Notes: a model not told the origin generated them from the sequence alone. A stretch of 17,735 nucleotides of DNA from CG1-02-33-12 sp964403775 (GCA_964403775.1 CAYOHL010000013.1:1-17735), one strand, 5' to 3'. Positions 6,901 through 13,938 are shown, numbered from the stretch's first letter. A program made the numbers and translations.

Positions 6901-7414
6901 TTTCTTTCTTGGCTTTTTTCTCTGCCAGTTCAGCAGCAGATGGTGTTTTCTCTTTCGGTTTTTCTTCCTTAACCTCTTTTTCAGCTTTCTTTTCTAGTTT
7001 GGCTTTAGCAGATTTTTCTTTTGCTTTATGCTTTTCTTTTTTCCCCTCTTCCTTTACCTCAGTTGGTTTGCCACCCAATACCTTGACATTTATTTGTGAT
7101 ATTTTGGCATGTATTGTATTCCCACAGACAGTTTTTCTTTTTTTAATTCCTTTTTCCCTTTTTCTTATGCCCACACCGCTTACGGCTAAAATTCTCTTTC
7201 TTCCTACACCCAAGACATCTTTCCTCATTGGAAAACCACAATAATCAGAACCACCTGTTACCTCAATTTCTGCATCTCCAATGCCCAGAAAATCTCCTTT
7301 CAGTTTATCGCCTATCTTCAGTCCCATAAATTTTCTTGCATCATCATCCTTAACCTCTTTCTGGGATGTTTTCCCGGTTCTTGGATCTGAAATAACAATT
7401 TTGAAATCAACCAT
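6884..7414 (-). CDS. rps6e: Small ribosomal subunit protein S6e with long charged tail
   Basis: The 176-residue protein carries the S6e core at residues 1 to about 118: FKIVISDPRTGKTSQKEV, IGDKLKGDF, the GGSDYCGFPMRKDV block and RKRILAVSGVGIRKREKG followed by KKRKTVCGNTI. S6e is a small-subunit rRNA-binding protein absent from bacteria. Residues ~119-176 form a Lys/Glu/Ala-rich tail (repeated KEK, KAEKEV, KEEKPKEK) not needed for the archaeal core and probably disordered or helical. A good Shine-Dalgarno sequence GGAGGG (7422-7427) lies 7 nt before the ATG. S6e followed by aIF2-gamma is a conserved archaeal pair, here overlapping by 17 nt. Confidence 0.96.
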   Translation of the reverse strand: MVDFKIVISDPRTGKTSQKEVKDDDARKFMGLKIGDKLKGDFLGIGDAEIEVTGGSDYCGFPMRKDVLGVGRKRILAVSGVGIRKREKGIKKRKTVCGNTIHAKISQINVKVLGGKPTEVKEEGKKEKHKAKEKSAKAKLEKKAEKEVKEEKPKEKTPSAAELAEKKAKKENAKKI

Positions 7415-7465
7415 TTTATATCCCTCCTAAACCTTTTTGTAATTATTAACACATAGAATTTATGC

Positions 7466-7477
7466 CTTATATATAAG
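7466..7477 (-). promoter_or_regulatory. TATA box of the rps6e-eif2g operon
   Basis: CTTATATATAAG is palindromic, about 57 nt upstream of the S6e ATG. It predicts a leader of ~30 nt holding the GGAGGG ribosome-binding site. Confidence 0.5.
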
Positions 7478-7527
7478 TTTTATGAAAAAATATGGATAAT
7501 CATTTAAAATTATATTGATAAATAGAA

Positions 7528-7549
7528 TAAAAAATATTAAAAAAATAAA
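7528..7549 (-). terminator. T-rich terminator after ftsZ
   Basis: On the minus strand, directly after the ftsZ stop, the sequence is two runs of T (7 and 6) separated by AATA. There is no stem, consistent with an archaeal oligo-T terminator. It separates ftsZ from the S6e promoter. Confidence 0.5.
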
Positions 7550-7550
7550 T

Positions 7551-8618
7551 TTAACTAAGAACATCAATGCCTAAGTCATCACTAAATCTTCTTGAAGTGC
7601 TTACAGGCTTGTTATTCTCTTTTCCAACAATCCACGGAGAATGCACTCCTGTCATGATTGTCATGACAGTAAGCTTTCCTTTCATGTTATCATCAACCCT
7701 TGCTCCCCAGATTACATTTGCATCCTGGTCCATTGATTCTGTTACAAGCTCTCCAACCCTGCTTACCTCATCTAAGGTTAAGTCAGACCCTCCTGAAATG
7801 TGTATTAATGCCCCTGTTGCACCCTCATAACTTATGTCTAATAATGGATTTGCAAGAGCCCCTCTTACTGCTTCCTCAACCCTGTTTGCAGTGTCAGATG
7901 CCCCAACACCTATTGCTGCAACACCACCATTGTTCATTATTGCTTTTACATCAGCATAATCAAGATTAACCAAGGAGGGAATAGCTATTGTTTCGACAAT
8001 CCCTTTTATCATTGTTGCTATTAGTTCATTTGCAACTGCAAATGCCTGCTGTACTGGAAGATTGCCTGCAATGTTAACTAATCGATTGTTATCAATTACT
8101 ATGACGGTATCAGCGTTTTGCCTTAGTTGTTGCAGCCCAAATTCTGCCTTGTCAACCCTTGCTCTTTCTATGTTGAATGGCATTGTAACTGTTCCAATTA
8201 CAATGGCGCCCAATTCTTTTGCAACCTTTGCAATAATTGGTGCACCTCCTGTTCCAGTTCCTCCGCCCATGCCAGCACAGATAAATATCATATCCACTTC
8301 CTTAAGAGATTCCTTTATCTCATTAATGGATTCATTGGCAGCCTCTGCGCCTTTTTTTGGGAATCCGCCACATCCAAGGCCCCTAGTAATATTTCTACCC
8401 AGCAATATTTTTCTGTCTGATTCTGAAATATCAAGATGCTGCTGGTCAGTATTGGCAGCTATTATCTCAGCTCCCTTAATTCCCTTTTTATAGAGCCATG
8501 AAACCATGTTGTTGCCTGCTCCGCCAGCACCAAAAACTTTGATGTTTGCTTGCCCTACCATTGATTCAATCTTGTTCTCTTCAGAATTCTTTAATGCATT
8601 CTCGACGATAAAATCCAT
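7551..8618 (-). CDS. ftsZ: Cell division protein FtsZ
   Basis: FtsZ is the tubulin-like GTPase that forms the division ring. From the ATG at 8618 the protein is 355 residues. It shows the nucleotide-binding FGAGGAGNN (29-37), the tubulin signature GMGGGTGTGGAP (116-127), NTDQQHL (56-62) and the synergy/T7 loop NLDYADVK (218-225) with the catalytic acidic pair. A short polar tail ends DDLGIDVLS. The T3 region reads GLGCGGFPKKG where many FtsZs have GLGAGGNPEVG. An ATG at 8669 would add 17 residues, but it lies upstream of the predicted transcription start (TATA 8672-8684), whereas 8618 has GGAGGG 4 nt before it. Whether this is FtsZ1 or FtsZ2 is not settled from sequence alone. Confidence 0.97.
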   Translation of the reverse strand: MDFIVENALKNSEENKIESMVGQANIKVFGAGGAGNNMVSWLYKKGIKGAEIIAANTDQQHLDISESDRKILLGRNITRGLGCGGFPKKGAEAANESINEIKESLKEVDMIFICAGMGGGTGTGGAPIIAKVAKELGAIVIGTVTMPFNIERARVDKAEFGLQQLRQNADTVIVIDNNRLVNIAGNLPVQQAFAVANELIATMIKGIVETIAIPSLVNLDYADVKAIMNNGGVAAIGVGASDTANRVEEAVRGALANPLLDISYEGATGALIHISGGSDLTLDEVSRVGELVTESMDQDANVIWGARVDDNMKGKLTVMTIMTGVHSPWIVGKENNKPVSTSRRFSDDLGIDVLS

Positions 8619-8622
8619 TTTT

Positions 8623-8628
8623 CCCTCC
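8623..8628 (-). promoter_or_regulatory. Shine-Dalgarno site fixing the ftsZ start at 8618
   Basis: The minus strand reads GGAGGG followed by AAAA and then ATGG. This decides the start codon in favour of 8618 over the upstream ATG at 8669. Confidence 0.7.
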
Positions 8629-8671
8629 TTTTTGATGTCCAAAATTGTATATTGATATATTTTAAACACAT

Positions 8672-8684
8672 CTTATATATAAAT
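8672..8684 (-). promoter_or_regulatory. TATA box of ftsZ
   Basis: The minus strand reads ATTTATATATAAG, predicting transcription from about 8652 and a leader of about 34 nt before the ATG at 8618. Confidence 0.6.
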
Positions 8685-8723
8685 ATTTCGTTTTTGTATA
8701 TTAAATCAGTCGAGAGCTATGAA

Positions 8724-8745
8724 AAAACCAATTTAATTTGGGTTT
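8724..8745. promoter_or_regulatory. Imperfect inverted repeat between divergent ftsZ and winged-helix promoters (possible operator)
   Basis: AAACCAA and TTGGGTTT (about 8725-8745) face each other across an AT-rich centre, with one unpaired G. The site lies midway between the ftsZ TATA and the TATA of the divergent small DNA-binding-like gene. An operator is possible, but the repeat is short and the call is weak. Confidence 0.2.
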
Positions 8746-8772
8746 CTAAAGATAATTATACAAAAAGCAACA

Positions 8773-8780
8773 TTTATATA
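8773..8780 (+). promoter_or_regulatory. TATA box of the small winged-helix gene
   Basis: TTTATATA predicts transcription from about 8803. The leader would contain only GGGGTG (8805-8810) and five bases before the proposed AUA start at 8816. Confidence 0.5.
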
Positions 8781-8815
8781 TTAGTATAAATTATTAAACC
8801 ATTAGGGGTGTTAAA

Positions 8816-9226
8816 ATAGTAATATTATTTGACAGATTTAATTTATCTGATAGTATATTTGATATAATCTTTGCAACAAAGCAGCAGAAGATAGTTGCTG
8901 AGCTATTGATACAACACATGAAAGAGAATGATGGTGAGATAGGCAAGTCAGAGATGTCTTTGTTTGCCACAAAGCTTCATGAGGGCAACCTGATTACAGA
9001 GATTGACGAGCCGCCATACAAGGGCAAGAGAGTAAAGCTTTCATACAACAAAAGGCAGTTCTATGATAGGATTTTAACACCAATGAAAAGCATGGGCTTA
9101 ATCTACTATGACCTTTACAAAAAAACCTATAAGATTTCTGACTCCTTTAACAAGGAGATTATAAGGATAGGGCTACTATGGTTGAGAGAACTTAGAAAGC
9201 CGCCCTTAAATATTAAAAAAAGCTGA
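8816..9226 (+). CDS. Small probable winged-helix protein, apparently AUA-initiated
   Basis: The coding frame clearly extends upstream of the first conventional start (TTG at 8906). From 8816 it reads an unbroken protein-like segment (FDRFNLSDSIFDIIF, then KQQKIVAELL). It is open only back to a TAA at 8795-8797, and no ATG, GTG or TTG lies between that stop and 8906. The best start is ATA at 8816, 5 nt after GGGGTG (8805-8810), with a TATA box at 8773-8780. The 136-residue product has alternating helices and a C-terminal LTPMKSMGLIYYDLYKKTYKIS segment resembling the recognition helix and wing of a winged-helix protein. That fold is inference; no family is identified. It is divergent from ftsZ, and its stop abuts the convergent map stop with no base between. 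Confidence 0.75.
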   Translation: MVILFDRFNLSDSIFDIIFATKQQKIVAELLIQHMKENDGEIGKSEMSLFATKLHEGNLITEIDEPPYKGKRVKLSYNKRQFYDRILTPMKSMGLIYYDLYKKTYKISDSFNKEIIRIGLLWLRELRKPPLNIKKS

Positions 9227-10114
9227 TTATAACTTAGTTAATACAACAGCTTTTTCATCGATGAGGATTGTGTGCTCGGCCTGGCTGACAAGGCCGTTCT
9301 CCCTGTCTGCTAATGGAGGGTATCCTTTGATTATTCCCAAATTCTCTAACTGCTTTAATGCAAGATTCAGTCTGAATGCAGGAAATTTTTCCTCAAGCCA
9401 CCATTTTGCAAAGGGAAGTTCTTTATAATTTTCTATCTCTTTAAGAACATGCCTTGTTGTCATATCCCTTACTGGTTTTTTTTGAACAAGGGAAAAAACA
9501 GTTGGATTAGATGTTTCAACAACAACTCCGTGGCCATTTGTTGCAAAGGGCTCTATTGCAAATATCTGCCCCTTTTCAAGCTTTGTTTCATCACCATTGT
9601 CATAGTTCGGGATTGTCGGCTTTGTATGGACATCATATTTCCCAAGGCCATGGCCGCTTAAATTCCTTACAGGGGAAAAACCAAAGCCCATCATTGTTTC
9701 CTGTATTGTTTTACCTATCTCTGCAAGAGTTGTTCCTGGCTTTATGATTTTTATAGCGTTATTCAATGCATCTCTTGATGCCTTTACAAGTCCTGAATTC
9801 TGACCAGAAAGGTCAACAGTGCATGCATTATCCCCAATGTAGCCATTAACATGGACGCCAACATCAAGCTTTACAACCTGGTTATCAAGAACAGGGTTAT
9901 TGGTTTTTGTAGGGCAGAAATGTGCAGCTATCTGGTTCATTGATATCTGAGAGGGAAAAGCAATTCCTCCTCCTAAGCTGATGATTTTTTCATCGGTTTT
10001 TTTAGCAACATCAAGAAGATTGTTTCCTTTTTTTATCAGGCTTCTTCCGTATTCAAGTGCCTGCGCAGCCATCTTGCATGCTTTTTTCCAGTCCTCTAGC
10101 TCCCTTTGCTCCAT
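9227..10114 (-). CDS. map: Methionine aminopeptidase, type 2
   Basis: This 295-residue metalloprotease removes initiator methionine from nascent proteins. The pita-bread metal site is complete: D84 (KLDVGVH), D95 (GDNA), H155 (GHGLG), E188 (AIEPF) and E280 (QAEHT), plus H65 in AAHF. The insertion between the last two ligands, about residues 200-262, is diagnostic of the archaeal/eukaryotic type 2 enzyme. There is no N-terminal extension, as usual in archaea. A TATA box at 10134-10143 lies ~25 nt from the ATG, so the mRNA is probably leaderless. Confidence 0.97.
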   Translation of the reverse strand: MEQRELEDWKKACKMAAQALEYGRSLIKKGNNLLDVAKKTDEKIISLGGGIAFPSQISMNQIAAHFCPTKTNNPVLDNQVVKLDVGVHVNGYIGDNACTVDLSGQNSGLVKASRDALNNAIKIIKPGTTLAEIGKTIQETMMGFGFSPVRNLSGHGLGKYDVHTKPTIPNYDNGDETKLEKGQIFAIEPFATNGHGVVVETSNPTVFSLVQKKPVRDMTTRHVLKEIENYKELPFAKWWLEEKFPAFRLNLALKQLENLGIIKGYPPLADRENGLVSQAEHTILIDEKAVVLTKL

Positions 10115-10133
10115 AAAACAAAAGTAATTTTTG

Positions 10134-10143
10134 TTTTATAAAA
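10134..10143 (-). promoter_or_regulatory. TATA box of map
   Basis: The minus strand reads TTTTTATAAAA, centred ~25 nt upstream of the ATG at 10114. It lies just beyond the end of the 24-residue ORF. Confidence 0.5.
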
Positions 10144-10153
10144 AGCTTTTGAA

Positions 10154-10228
10154 TTACATCAATGCACCAACTAAAGTAAGCAGTACAATCATGATTGCAA
10201 TTATTAGATAAGAAATTTTTTTAATCAT
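10154..10228 (-). CDS. 24-residue single-helix membrane peptide behind signal peptidase
   Basis: An ATG at 10226-10228 begins 1 nt after the TAA of the signal peptidase-like gene and encodes MIKKISYLIIAIMIVLLTLV plus GALM before TAA. The peptide has two lysines and then a continuous hydrophobic helix, the composition of a small membrane protein. The 1-nt spacing implies translational coupling. It may be a stand-alone subunit or, since many archaeal type I signal peptidases carry a C-terminal transmembrane helix, a detached membrane anchor. Its short length means chance cannot be excluded. Confidence 0.45.
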   Translation of the reverse strand: MIKKISYLIIAIMIVLLTLVGALM

Positions 10229-10229
10229 T

Positions 10230-10721
10230 TTAATAAACAATAGCTACAAGAACCCTCTTAATTTGTTTAAACCTTATTTTGCCAGGGTCAGGGCCCTGAT
10301 TATTGTCGCCCTTAGCAATGCAGTACCATCCTTCTTCATCGCTGCTTATTTTTATTACCCTGTGAATTATTGTTCCATCAGCATATTCTGAATCATATGA
10401 GATTATGTCTCCAACATGTATATCGTCACTAGATTTTGGAATGATTTGTATTGCATTGGCTGTTTCATCAAGTACTGGATCCATTGAGTTTGTATCTGTG
10501 AATGAAGCCCACTCAGCATCTTTTATGTTAATAATAACCCTATCATTATACACATTTATCTGGTCTTCCTTAATCCAGTCATATGGGGAATCTTTTTCTA
10601 CTCCCTCCTGGAATAATGATAAAGGCCTTTCTAAAGAACTTAGCTCGCTGTATGCATCATTAAGTATTAGGCCAAGCATGAATGCGAGCAATACACTGAC
10701 AGTCTGTTTTTTGTTTATCAT
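10230..10721 (-). CDS. Signal peptidase I-like protease (S26, archaeal Ser/His type)
   Basis: This 163-residue protein has one N-terminal helix (about 7-21) followed by an S24/S26 peptidase domain. The nucleophile motif is NSMDPVL (Ser79). Strand VGDIISYD leads to TIIHRVI, where His120 replaces the bacterial lysine as in archaeal and ER signal peptidases. GDNNQGPD (138-145) supplies the conserved Asp residues. It would cleave secretory signal peptides on the outer face of the membrane. It is small, lacks the C-terminal helix common in archaeal homologues, and has an unusual ~50-residue spacer between the anchor and the Ser box. A 24-residue hydrophobic ORF follows the stop by 1 nt. It could instead process a specialised substrate; general signal peptidase activity is inferred from family. 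Confidence 0.85.
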   Translation of the reverse strand: MINKKQTVSVLLAFMLGLILNDAYSELSSLERPLSLFQEGVEKDSPYDWIKEDQINVYNDRVIINIKDAEWASFTDTNSMDPVLDETANAIQIIPKSSDDIHVGDIISYDSEYADGTIIHRVIKISSDEEGWYCIAKGDNNQGPDPGKIRFKQIKRVLVAIVY

Positions 10722-10756
10722 AAAACCCCAATCTAACTATCAAGTAGCAACACTTA

Positions 10757-10770
10757 TATATAAATCTTTC
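10757..10770 (-). promoter_or_regulatory. BRE/TATA promoter of the signal peptidase gene
   Basis: The minus strand reads GAAAGATTTATATA, identical to the promoter at 11187-11200. It lies further from its ATG (10721) and predicts a leader of about 13 nt containing TTGGGG. Confidence 0.6.
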
Positions 10771-10780
10771 TATTTTAATT

Positions 10781-10817
10781 ATTGAGAAGTAGTAAACAAA
10801 TTAAAAAAGTTCTCAAT
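10781..10817. repeat. 8-bp perfect inverted repeat upstream of the signal peptidase promoter
   Basis: ATTGAGAA (10781-10788) and TTCTCAAT (10810-10817) are exact reverse complements separated by 21 nt. It lies in the ~180-nt gap between the signal peptidase promoter and the 88-residue gene and could be a protein-binding site. The rest of this gap (10722-10897) holds only the promoter, this repeat and a short dyad TCAGT-AG-ACTGA at 10871-10882 downstream of the 88-residue gene. Confidence 0.3.
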
Positions 10818-10897
10818 TCTGATGCTGGTATTACAAAAGAGTATTAATATAGTATAATCTCTAAGCCCATTCAGTAGACTGAGCTTTAAAGTAATTT

Positions 10898-11164
10898 TCA
10901 TCGCTTTTTTGGACTTTTGAGACCCTTTTCAAGATAACTTACTAAGGCAGGATCAGGTTTTACTAATATATGGTTAGAAGAACTTTGCGAATTGGTTTTT
11001 TGCTCTTTTTTATAAAAATCTCTTCCACTCCATTTCCCTATTACATTTTTCTCTGATGAAAATCCATCCCCTGCATATGGGTCTCCAGAAATAAAATTAT
11101 AGCAAAATGATTTTCCTATTTCTTTTATGGTTTCATACAAAGATTGAAATTTTTTATATTCCAT
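10898..11164 (-). CDS. Small hypothetical soluble protein
   Basis: This 88-residue protein has an amphipathic N-terminal helix (YKKFQSLYETIKEIGKSF), a Gly/Asp-rich middle (ISGDPYAGDGFSSEKN) and a Ser/Asn-rich linker before a final basic helix ending SPKKR. No motif or family is recognised. The upstream promoter (11187-11200) is of the same strong BRE/TATA type used by conserved genes here and predicts a leaderless transcript, which supports it being a real gene. Confidence 0.55.
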   Translation of the reverse strand: MEYKKFQSLYETIKEIGKSFCYNFISGDPYAGDGFSSEKNVIGKWSGRDFYKKEQKTNSQSSSNHILVKPDPALVSYLEKGLKSPKKR

Positions 11165-11186
11165 GATTGCCTTAAAACAAAAGAAC

Positions 11187-11200
11187 TATATAAATCTTTC
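11187..11200 (-). promoter_or_regulatory. BRE/TATA promoter of the 88-aa gene
   Basis: The minus strand reads GAAAGATTTATATA, centred ~28 nt upstream of the ATG at 11164. Confidence 0.6.
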
Positions 11201-11232
11201 TGTTTAGTTACTAACAAGTAATTACTAAATTA

Positions 11233-13122
11233 TTATTTAATTCTTAGGGCCTCTAAATCCCTTGGGGCAGCTGTTTCTACCCTGTTAAGCTTATGCAAGG
11301 AACTTGCAAGGTCAAGGCATCTTGAGCTTTCGCCATGGTTTACAATAACCTTTTTTGGCTTTGGGTCACACTTATAAACAAAATTAAGCAACTGCTTTCT
11401 TCCGCTGTGGCCTGTAAATCCCTCAATAGTATAGACTTCCATTTTTATCTGGGTTATTTCCTTGTTTGAATCTATTGACATCTCTTTTTCCCCCCTTTGG
11501 ATTCTTCTGCCAAGAGAGCCCTCACCCTGGTAACAAACAAAGACAAGGGAATTTTTAGGATTATCAGCAAGCTCTTTTAGGTATTGAACAGAGGGGCCGC
11601 CAACAAGCATTCCAGAGGTTGCGAGAATAACGCATGAGCCTGTTTCCTCCAGAACCTGTGTTCTCTCTTTCTGGGAGCCAACCCTTTTGAATATGTCTGC
11701 TAAAAAAGGATTCTGGTCTTTGTGGAAAATAAGCTTCCTTATATTATTGTTCAGGAACTCAGGGTATGCTGTGTGGATAGCAGTGACATCCCAGACCATC
11801 CCGTCTATAAAAACAGGTATTTTATCAAGCTTGTTGTTTCTTATTAAATCCTCTATTATAAGCAGGACCTCTTGTGCTCTTCCAGAGCCAAGTACAGGAA
11901 CAAGGACCTTTCCTTTCCTTTCAATAGTTCTCTTAATTATATCTGCAAACTCATTTTCACACTCTTTTCTTGACTGGAGTATATTCTCACGGCCACCATA
12001 AGTGCTTTCTATCATCAGGGTTTCAAGCCTTGGAAAACTTGTGACTGCTGGATCCAGTAATCTTGTTTTTCCGAACTTCATATCACCTGTATAAAGAAGG
12101 TTATGCAACCCATTGCCTACATGTAAATGCACCATAGAAGAACCCAAGATGTGCCCTGCATTATAGAGTGTTATCCTGACATCTGGCGTTATGTCACTTA
12201 CCTCATTATAGTCAAGGCAGATTGTATGCTTTACCATCTCTTTAATATCATCTACTGTAAATATCGGCTCTTTTGCATTTGACCTCATTATTTTAACATA
12301 ATCCAATAAGAGCAGGGCAGACACGTCCCTTGTTGGGGCTGTGCAGTAAACAGGCCCTTTATACCCGTATTTAAACAAATAAGGGATAAAGCCGCAGTGG
12401 TCAAGATGAGAGTGTGTTAAAACAACAGCATCAAGGTCATTTATATTAAACTCAGGAGACTCTAGATATGGATAAGCATCTTTATCACTGGCTATGTTAA
12501 CACCGCAGTCAAGCAGTATTCTTGACTCTGGTGTCTGCAGAAAAAGGCATGACCTTCCCACTTCTCTTGCACCACCTAAATAGCTTACTCTAATCCATTC
12601 GTTCTTTTTTTCCCTCATCCAGCCATCATAGATCCTATGGCCTATTTTATCAAGAAATTTTCTTCTGTAATCTGAATTCTGGTATAAGACAGCCCTTATA
12701 TTTTCAATAAGCTGTGATCTTATTGCAGGCTTTCTCCTTATTAATGGCACCCATAATGTTTTTTTCCTTATGCCTCTTAAAATATCGCCCTGCTTTCCAA
12801 TTGCAAGGCCTGGTTTTTCTGCCTCTATTATAACCCTTGAACGCTGAGGATCAAATATTATCTTATCAACGCCAGCCTCTTCAGGAATATCTTCTTTTAT
12901 GATTTTTTCAGCATCTTCTACATCAAGGGTTATTGCAGGGTCTGGCCTTAGCTCAACCCTTTTCTTTATATTGTCAACTATCTTTCTTATAAGCCCATTG
13001 TTATCCAGGAAAAAGTCTTTGTCCTTTGTATAAAGAACTATATTTGCCCCCTCAAAGCAGGCATCACTTATCTTTTCCTCTGGCAGCTGACTTAGAATTT
13101 CTTTTATTATTAAATTATCCAT
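11233..13122 (-). CDS. fttA: Transcription termination factor FttA (aCPSF1): KH, metallo-beta-lactamase and beta-CASP ribonuclease
   Basis: From the ATG at 13122 the protein has 629 residues. N-terminal KH-type domains cover about 1-145 (PGLAIGKQGD at 104-113), followed by the metallo-beta-lactamase core with HSHLDH (237-242), GHILGSS, the GDMKFGKTRLLD motif and IESTYGG. The beta-CASP segment and the terminal TGHSGRKQLL and VNHGESS motifs follow. aCPSF1/FttA is a 5'-3' exo/endoribonuclease that drives factor-dependent transcription termination in archaea. A GTG at 13131 would add MHL, but it forms part of the GGTG Shine-Dalgarno sequence 6 nt before the ATG, so 13122 is preferred. psmB ends 29 nt upstream on the same strand; the pair is known from other archaea. 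Confidence 0.96.
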   Translation of the reverse strand: MDNLIIKEILSQLPEEKISDACFEGANIVLYTKDKDFFLDNNGLIRKIVDNIKKRVELRPDPAITLDVEDAEKIIKEDIPEEAGVDKIIFDPQRSRVIIEAEKPGLAIGKQGDILRGIRKKTLWVPLIRRKPAIRSQLIENIRAVLYQNSDYRRKFLDKIGHRIYDGWMREKKNEWIRVSYLGGAREVGRSCLFLQTPESRILLDCGVNIASDKDAYPYLESPEFNINDLDAVVLTHSHLDHCGFIPYLFKYGYKGPVYCTAPTRDVSALLLLDYVKIMRSNAKEPIFTVDDIKEMVKHTICLDYNEVSDITPDVRITLYNAGHILGSSMVHLHVGNGLHNLLYTGDMKFGKTRLLDPAVTSFPRLETLMIESTYGGRENILQSRKECENEFADIIKRTIERKGKVLVPVLGSGRAQEVLLIIEDLIRNNKLDKIPVFIDGMVWDVTAIHTAYPEFLNNNIRKLIFHKDQNPFLADIFKRVGSQKERTQVLEETGSCVILATSGMLVGGPSVQYLKELADNPKNSLVFVCYQGEGSLGRRIQRGEKEMSIDSNKEITQIKMEVYTIEGFTGHSGRKQLLNFVYKCDPKPKKVIVNHGESSRCLDLASSLHKLNRVETAAPRDLEALRIK

Positions 13123-13151
13123 TAAATGCACCTTTTATAATTTAAGAAAAA

Positions 13152-13790
13152 TTACTGTAAATCCTGTTTAATTTCTTTTTCAAGAACTGTTTTAATACCT
13201 TCTTTTGTTACTGTCACAACATCAATGCCGCTGCCTGTTGCAGAATCCCTCTGGAGAGCAGCATTAATACACTTGATAGCCAACTTTACTCCCTCATCAA
13301 TCTTAATCTCTTTCTTGTACAATGTTTCAAGAACACCATATGCTATCACAGATCCTGACCCAGAGGATATATAGCTATCATGTTTAGTAAGAGAGCCGTC
13401 AGCATAGATATCATATAAATGAAAACCCTCATTATCAACCCCTGCAAACAAAAAATGAGATATTCCTGGAATCATTGACATCTTCCTTATGTTGGAATAA
13501 ACAAGCCCTGAAAGCAGGTTAACAGATTCCCTAACATTTGGTTTTCTTTCTGTTCTTACAGCCTTTAGGCTAAGCTCTGCCTTAATCAGCTTTACAAGCA
13601 GCTGGACATCTGAGACAACGCCAGCTGTTGTCAAGGCCATGCTATCATTTATCTTATATATCTTCTGTGCTTTTTTATCACTGATAAAGTTTCCAGCAGT
13701 TGCCCTCTTGTCTGCTGCAAGGACAACACCATCTTTGCACATAATGCCTACTGTTGTAGTTCCGGTTTTTATAATATTTTCATTTTCCAT
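13152..13790 (-). CDS. psmB: 20S proteasome beta subunit
   Basis: This 212-residue N-terminal nucleophile hydrolase forms the catalytic inner rings of the 20S proteasome. The propeptide is only ten residues (MENENIIKTG), with processing expected between Gly10 and Thr11. Numbered from the mature threonine, the active-site partners are present as Asp17 (residue 27, AADKRAT) and Lys33 (residue 43, AQKIYK). The GSGS segment (143-146) and the downstream RDSATGSGIDVV block match active beta subunits. It has a GGAAGGTG ribosome-binding site about 8 nt before the ATG and is co-directional with fttA 29 nt downstream. The alpha subunit and the regulatory ATPase are not in this window. Confidence 0.97.
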   Translation of the reverse strand: MENENIIKTGTTTVGIMCKDGVVLAADKRATAGNFISDKKAQKIYKINDSMALTTAGVVSDVQLLVKLIKAELSLKAVRTERKPNVRESVNLLSGLVYSNIRKMSMIPGISHFLFAGVDNEGFHLYDIYADGSLTKHDSYISSGSGSVIAYGVLETLYKKEIKIDEGVKLAIKCINAALQRDSATGSGIDVVTVTKEGIKTVLEKEIKQDLQ

Positions 13791-13852
13791 AGGATTAGCA
13801 CCTTCCAGAAATATTCTTTTATAGAATGACTTAACTAGTGTAAAAGAGAGGA

Positions 13853-13864
13853 TATATTTAAATC
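13853..13864 (-). promoter_or_regulatory. BRE/TATA promoter of psmB-fttA
   Basis: The minus strand reads GATTTAAATATA, predicting transcription from about 13833 and a leader of about 44 nt. A second TATA-like sequence (TTCTATAAAAG, about 13816-13828) is closer to the start and could be an alternative. Confidence 0.5.
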
Positions 13865-13924
13865 TTGCGGTTTTTGATTTTTACTTTAGACTATGGACTA
13901 ATTTTTAGAATAAAAACTCCTACC

Positions 13925-13938
13925 AAAAGATTTATATA
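13925..13938 (+). promoter_or_regulatory. BRE/TATA promoter of eif1a, leaderless
   Basis: AAAAGATTTATATA is centred about 28 nt before the ATG at 13962. The predicted transcript begins at or within a few bases of the start codon. Confidence 0.65.

Noticed and set aside
7567..8493. Several plus-strand open frames opposite ftsZ
   Set aside because: Antisense shadows with odd Leu/His/Pro- or Ser-rich composition produced by the codon pattern of ftsZ.
8619..8669. Longer FtsZ start at 8669
   Set aside because: This segment is upstream of the transcript start predicted from the TATA box and contains the GGAGGG ribosome-binding site of the 8618 start.
10782..10847. Short plus-strand ORF of 21 codons from TTG (RSSKQIKKVLNSDAG...)
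   Set aside because: It reads like protein and has a TATA-like sequence at a suitable distance, but it is very short, uses TTG, overlaps the inverted repeat and shares the palindromic TATA with the opposite promoter. It may be a gene remnant; not called.
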